Below, one piece after another: positions 57,961-64,000 of a stretch of 64,000 nucleotides of DNA. Positions within the stretch are counted from its first letter, which is position 1; each line of letters begins with the position of its first letter. The DNA lies in the NCBI GenBank assembly GCA_026413225.1, contig CM048572.1, positions 3,100,001 to 3,164,000 of the forward strand. The letters are read 5' to 3'. Origin of the DNA: Otis tarda (Eukaryota; Chordata; Aves; Otidiformes; Otididae). The position numbers and the translations under genes are program-made. The notes beneath the pieces are model-generated. The model did no database searches and was not told the origin of the DNA. It saw only the letters and a program-made list of their open reading frames with translations.

Positions 57961-60900
57961 TTACAGCTGGGGAGGGGGCTGTGAAACAGGCGGCTGGGCA
58001 GGAGGTGAAAGGTGTGGGTCACAGCTCCTGCAGCACAGCCAGACTTGCCTGGCTGCTTCGCCCTGACACACAGCGATGATGGTCACCACCCAAATGCCTC
58101 TGGTGTCTCTGCACGTTCAACCTTTCACCTAAAAAGCCCCATGATTCTGCTAAAAACCTCCTGGTTTGGGGGTAACTTTTTAATTCCTTTACCACTGGAG
58201 TCATGTTTTGGGTGTTAGTGTCGGTGCTTCTGCAGACAAAATAAAGCTGAAAGGAAGAAAGTGGGGAAAAGTAGAGCTGCCGGTAGATTTTAACCTGGGA
58301 GAGATGGGGTTTGAGGGAGAGGAAGCCAGACCTGGGCAACATCACCTGGAAGGCACAGGACTCGGCAAGGCCTTTCTCACCTCCACAAGCACTGCTTTCA
58401 TCCAAGGTACTGGTGCTTGAGTCTGGTGTGCTTCTAGAAGGCAGCTGACACTGGGACTTCCCGTCACTCTTGGAAAAAATGTCAGTCCTTTGCAGAAGGG
58501 CAGTACTTTGAGACTGGACATAAAAAGTTAACTTTCTCTTGTGTAACAGCATTATTTCAACTCTCTCACCCTTTCATGGCTCAGAGTCGGCTCCCCTGGC
58601 TAAGACCATAAACCCGCACAGCGTTGAGCTGCGGCAAGCATCGTGGGCTCAGCACCGCAGCGCTGCAGGGCCCTTGGCAGATCCCGGTGTTGAGTGGGTC
58701 ACTAGTGCAGGGCCGGTTTGAGAGACAGATTCACCCTTCACTTGCACTAACTTTACCCTTGCCAGCTTTCACGATGGTCTTCCCGAGTCAAAATACAGAA
58801 CCTAGAGATGAACAGGATGAGCAGGTCCTGTTGCTGAAGCAGGCAGCAGAGCAAAGTGGTGGTTGTGTCATTGATCAGCTGAGGTGGGGACACCGTGGAT
58901 GGACACATGGGGTGAATCCCTCAGTGCGTCCCCATAGACTGAACATCAACATTTAATCCATCAGGAGCAGGTTTGTGAAATAGGAAAGTGCCGTTCTCCA
59001 TCATCACTGGAGCCACTATTTAAATTTGCTTGGATCACAGAGTAATTTTTCCACTCTGTTAAAGGTTTCTTTCATAAGTGCCACTCCATGTCTCTTGATT
59101 TGATTTCCTTGTACCTTTTTTCATCCATTTTTAATAGGCTTCCAGATTTTTAATAGCTTTAGAGATTTCTTTTCTCCTTCATGTCTATGTTGTTGATTGT
59201 AAGACTGGCTTTTGGATGTCTCCTTTCTTTGATACTCCGCTTGCCTGGGTCGTCTTTGCACTTATCCTTTAAACATATTCTCAATGTACTTGGTTTACTT
59301 CATTGAGCATTTTTGAAAGCATTGCCTTTGCTTTTCCTCTCAACTCTGTTATCTGAATACATCTTAGGTAATTAATCAGCTCCCATTGATCTGAACATAA
59401 ATTTCCAGATTTTTCAGACATTCATTACATGTGCTGAATAGAAGTGAGAGTGGCTGGATGAGAGAATTCATACCTGACAAACAGCCCATCCAGATCTGAG
59501 CTGTTTCTTCTCCTCACGCGCTTCTCCTCGTTGAGTAGCTGGGTGGGGGAGTGACATTTTTCCAACAGCTGTGAGTGAGAAGTAAAAGCTCAGAGAATAT
59601 AAATTCACTCTTTTAAGGGCTCTTCTTCCCAGTTCCTCTAGATCAGCAGCCATTTCTGAATTTAAAACCAACGGGACTAGTTGTCCTGCTAGTTGCTGTT
59701 TCATTCCCAAACCCACCTTCAGTTGTACCATGTTTGGATCCCAAAGCATCACAGTGGGACCATGGGAAGCTGGGCCGGATCATCTTGAGCTCCTGTTGCC
59801 CTGCAGACACGTGTCTTGCTGTGAGCACCATTAACCTTTTTTCACCCTGAAACCCAGCCTGTAGCTCTTTATCTGTGCCTTGGGAAGAACTGAGGACAGG
59901 CAGTAAAGGGTAATGTTAGATTCAAATTAGAGGACGTGTGGAGACGCAGGAAATCATACCGTACCTTTGTCTCTCTGTGTCCACTGTCATGGATGAGCAG
60001 GCTGAAAATGGGGAAAAAACCTGATACAGTTTACTGTATCGTGGGAGAAGCAGTGTGTAGCCACAGAGTAAAGCCCACATCACAGAGCATCAACATAAGG
60101 GGTTCAGTGACTTGCCTGTGTAATCGTAAGGGTCCCTGATGTAGCTTTTTCATTGAATTACAACTTATATTGAGCTGCAAAATATTATCCTTCTTTCCAC
60201 TGTCTTCAGTACTCCTGGAGGTACAGGATTTCCTCATAACCCAATTAAAAAGCAGCCCCAGCTTTCACACACCTTGGCCGGCTGCTCCCACCTTCACCCT
60301 AAGCACGACCACCCATCCCAGTTACACCAAGTCGGGTGGAGCCACGCCTGTGTCACTGCTGCTTCACGGAGCAGCTCCAAAGCAGTCAAGGCTATTCGTT
60401 GGGGGAACATCTCCTGCATATTTAAAGAGCTTTAAGTCCTATATGCATGTACCTCATTGCCAAAATTGCAATTAATGGGTTTTCTACTCCAGCGCAGGGC
60501 AGAAATAGCGCTGCCTCACTTTTTAGGCTTTGTGTACTTTCATGCTGCAAATAATGAGGAAAGTATTGTCCAAGTGGAATGAAAAAATGTCTGAATTGCC
60601 CATCTGACTGGGTGGACATGAATGACAAAGGCCATAGGTAGAGTACGGATCAGATAAACCGTAGGTAACATCTCATCTTCATCTCCTTGGCAAACCAGAG
60701 TGGAAAGTGTTTGTAAGGCAAACAGCTCAATTTAATTAACTCCCCCCCTCCCTGTGTATGTATTTATGTGTATACTAGTTAGTCTATCCCTCCACTTTGG
60801 TTTCAGCAGGGATATTTTCAGACTAAGCTACAAACCAGTCTGAATCAGGGTTCTTGAAACCAGCTCTGAATAAAAAAAAAATAAAATTACTTTTCTTAGG

Positions 60901-62345
60901 AAAATGCAGTTTAGTAACAAAGAGAACAATGCCATAGCACGTCAGCCCAAGATGGGCAGCACCGCGTTTCAGAAGGACTATGTTTTTCAATGTTTAGTTG
61001 TTATGAACTACATCTCTTATTCATCCTGTCTCTTCATCCTTTTTATTTTTCCCTAAGCATTGAATTTGCTCATGCAGTACAACTGTCTATCAGAAATCAC
61101 TCTTGCAAACTGATCTCCAGTTGCCAGATATTTTTATTTTAGTCAAATATTCTGTTCTATTAATTCAGTCAGTTCACCCACAAAGTTTAAAATAAATCCT
61201 CATTTTTGTCCCACAACTACTCCAAAGAATGTGCATGTGAATAAGATTTGGAGTATTGCTGCAGCTCTATGCACTGCTTTTTGAAAAGGGCTATGCCTGG
61301 TGTCTGCATGAGAATGATTTAATTTTTAATGGGAGTGAAGAGGATTTGCAGAATCCTTACAGTTGAGGAAGTTTGCGAAAAATTTCTTTTCTGGTTTAAA
61401 GTGAATTGGAAATACAGATCCTGTTTATTTCTGTGGACTCAGTTTTCCCAGTGTTCAGCCTTGGAGACAGCCTAGCAAAAAGTCTCATTTCGTTATGCAC
61501 ATGGATCTGATCCTGCAAGATCTTAAATAACCAGAAAAAATCCATTAAAAATAGCGGTATAGTTCACGTGCGTGGCAATAAGCATGGTTTTACACGCACC
61601 GGGGTGCAGAGATCAGACTCTTCAACTTGCAAAATCAAACTATAGGTACCAGCTTGGGGAAAATGCTTTTTGGGACTTAAAGACAGGTTGTGGGTGGCTC
61701 TTCCCTCATGCCCATACCCGGCCTCGCCTCGCCCGAAGGAGCCCTCCCTGCCTTCCGCAGACAGCGGTGCTGGGGGTGGAAGGAGCGGAGCATCCCACTC
61801 TGCCGCACTGGGGTCTCCTTGCCCATCCCTCAGGAAATCACTTCTGTTCTGGCTTGGCAGAGTCATACTCCCTGGTCTCCGTGTCCTCTAATAAGCTTAG
61901 CGAAACCCTCCACTGCATATGGCCAGATTGCAATTTTTGAATACTTGTAGCATGGGCAAATCAAACCCAATTTCCTGCAATACAAAGCCCCGCACTACTC
62001 CCCAATGAGGGCTATTTTCCTGCCAAATTGCATCTTTCAAACCACAGCCAATTCAGCTGTAGAGCTGCCAAGAAAAAAAGGTCAGAAAGATTTTTTTAAA
62101 AAAAAAATATATTTTCTCCTCTTCAAAAGCAGCTCTCCTGATTCTGCTCAAACTTTCAAAACAAGGGAAAAATCGCTGTGGGGTAGGTGCTGATTAGAGG
62201 CAATTTCAGCCCAAAGGACAACATTCTGTAACCCTGTGAAAAGCACCTGAAAATAACAACTTCTTACATTGGTAGAGCTGGAAACACTTTCCATCTACCC
62301 CAGTTTGTATGAAGAGTTGCTCCAATGAAACCAGTGGTATTATGC
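57961..62345. other. Upstream flank, no gene found
   Basis: No supportable exon. The minus-strand 177-codon open frame at 58,019-58,552 begins with ATG but has no recognisable domain. A weak MIR-like stretch near 59,985-60,125 was considered and not accepted. Confidence 0.4.
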
Positions 62346-62572
62346 AAAAAAAAAAAAAAAAAAAAATTTACACTGAGGGTGGTGAGGCACTGGCCGAGGT
62401 TGCCAAAGGTGGTGGATGCCCCATCCCTGGAAACATTCCAGGCCAGGTTGGCCGGGGCTCTGAGCAACCTGATCTGGTTGGAGATGTCCCTGCTCCTTGT
62501 AGGGGGGTTGGGCTGGGTGGGCTTTGAAGGTACCTTCCCACCCAAACCCTTCTGTGATTCTATGATTCTATG
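62346..62572 (+). mobile_element. CR1 LINE 3' fragment with an expanded A tract at its 5' edge
   Basis: A run of 21 A (62,346-62,366) leads into TTTACACTGAGGGTGGTGAG, the usual CR1 block, followed by GGTGGATGCCCCATCCCTGG, CTGAGCAACCTGATCTGG, GAGATGTCCCTGCTCC and a terminal GATTCTATGATTCTATG. CR1 normally has AAGAAATTTTTTACA at this point, so the A run is probably an expansion at the truncation boundary. The element is in sense orientation. Confidence 0.93.
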
Positions 62573-64000
62573 CCAAACTGGGACCTTCCTCACTGCTACC
62601 TGTACAATATTTTACATGCATCAGTTTTATGAAGGACTCTACCACAAGTATCTTCTTAGCAACATACATTATAAGTATGCAGTCGGTGGGAAGAGGGGAA
62701 AAGCATCTCTCCTTTTCTGTAAGCGAGAAAAAGACTGGACTGGGAGGTGATTTGAACAAACAATAAAATATGTAGAAAGAGCAGAGTAATGGAAGATTTT
62801 AAGAACGCAAACAGAGAGTAGAGGACATTAGGGAGAGGATGCTAGCTGGAAGCTTGTTTATGGGATTGGCATGAGATTGCATTTTAACTCACTACGTGTA
62901 TCAGCTGAAAAGGAAGAAAGCTACAGGACTTGTATTAAGTGCTGCACTGCGTGGAAGGTGATTGAAGACAAGCTGTACTCCAAGGGAAAATATTCTGCCA
63001 AAGGTCCATGTCCACAGCGGTAGGCTTAGGATAAGGGAAGATTTTGAAGCAGGAAACTTGGAGACCTTGTAAGTGTCTGCTGACAGGTGCTCTAACAGCC
63101 AGCACAGAATGCCAGCAAGGAAGTTCAGGGTCTGATGAAATTATATGTAAAGTTTTATAATCCAAATCAAACAGCTACAGACACCCAATTCAAACAGGTC
63201 GTACTGGTGTGGAGGCAACTCTAGGGCATTCAGGGTTCAGGGCAGGTGAGGTAAGAGCCTCTACTTGTACAGAAAATGGGAAGTTTATTGTTGGCTGAGG
63301 TGGAGGAATAAAAAAGCCTTGTGAAAACCACCGAAAGTCCAGCCTAGACAGCTCTACAGGCAACGCAGGCAGAAAGAATGATGGAGGAATCCATCTGGAA
63401 AGGGGTGAGACACAAGATTGGTGCTGCTGCCTTGGATTTGCTGCTGCGTGACGAGAGTTTTGTCCATGCAAGACTTAGAAACTCACCTCCCTGCGACAGG
63501 CATTCCTTTTCCGAAGGAGGGAGCCCAGGGAAGTGGAGATTAAAACGTTAAAATGCTTCACCACAGTGCTTGAGCAGATAATCAGGCAATTAGTACTATG
63601 AAAGGATGACAAAGCACCTGGCTAGCTGAAGGACATTTCTGGGTCCTGAGGCCAAAAGCAAGGGTGAGGGAGGAGATGCCAACTCTAGAAGAGCTTTTTG
63701 GACCGTTCCCTGTGTGGCAGCTGTTATTTTGGTATTAACAGTGCACAAGGCACGGAATAATCTCCCCTGTGCAGGAGGACATCTGACCTTGCGGCAGAGA
63801 TAGGTGCACTTGCTTCAAGGCTGGAAAACAAGGGCTTCTCCCAACAATTGGTGGACGGAGGTCTGGAAAGCCTTCTCTTGGGGCTAATCTCTTCTCCAAA
63901 GTCCTGCTGTCATGAGCTAGGGGAGGTGACAACAGTGGTTTTGCAGCACGGTGCTGTGAGAGCTGGGGATGGGCCACCAAAACCAGAGGTCTCTGCCAGT
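62573..64000. other. Upstream flank to the window edge, no gene found
   Basis: No exon or named repeat could be supported. The purine-rich stretches around 62,760-63,150 could be old transposon sequence, but no landmark was recognised. Confidence 0.35.

Noticed and set aside
58019..58552. 177-codon minus-strand frame beside the old LINE
   Set aside because: It has no LINE or other motif and was not taken as a gene.
59985..60125. Possible second MIR (GATGAG..., AAAATGGGGAA, GTGACTTGCCTG)
   Set aside because: The motifs occur, but in mixed orientation and order, so the resemblance is probably accidental.

Overview
This window is vertebrate nuclear DNA, almost certainly from a bird. The best evidence is a set of CR1 retrotransposons with the typical avian 3' end: the 'ATAGAATCATAGAATGG' / 'GATTCTATGATTCTA' octamer tail and the 'GGTTGCTCAGAGCC' and 'CTCTGGGCAACCTG' blocks. 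The window also has one large CpG island and very little coding sequence. The species cannot be named from the sequence; the CR1 variants look like neoavian rather than chicken copies, but that is an impression.

Only one protein-coding segment is well supported. It is the first coding exon of TOX2, an HMG-box transcription factor, on the minus strand at 21,368-21,469. It encodes 34 residues beginning MDVRFYPSAP, has a strong Kozak context and ends exactly at a phase-0 splice donor. It sits inside a CpG island of about 21,080-21,870. Everything to the left (1-21,367) is therefore the 5' part of TOX2 intron 1, and the window ends before exon 2. Everything to the right (about 21,870-64,000) is upstream flanking DNA in which no exon could be supported.

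Intron 1 holds a C-rich / G-quadruplex stretch directly after the donor, a 20-base G run, a second CpG-dense block at about 10.0-10.7 kb, a 23-bp minisatellite at 9.8 kb, two CR1 copies, a short CR1 scrap and small palindrome or duplication clusters. The upstream side holds three or four young CR1 copies, short CR1 3' ends, two much older CR1-type LINE carcasses (31.8-32.4 kb and 56.4-57.9 kb) in which reverse-transcriptase-region motifs are still readable, and a MIR-type SINE core at 46.4 kb. AT-rich blocks that could be conserved regulatory elements are scattered on both sides.

I found no operon, CRISPR array, mobile gene cassette or previously undescribed multi-gene system. The points most worth checking are in the promoter and exon-1 architecture: an overlapping upstream ORF, a G-quadruplex at the donor and an intronic CpG island. 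The unusually intact MIR core and the 37-nt AT-rich inverted repeat at 25.56 kb also merit a look.
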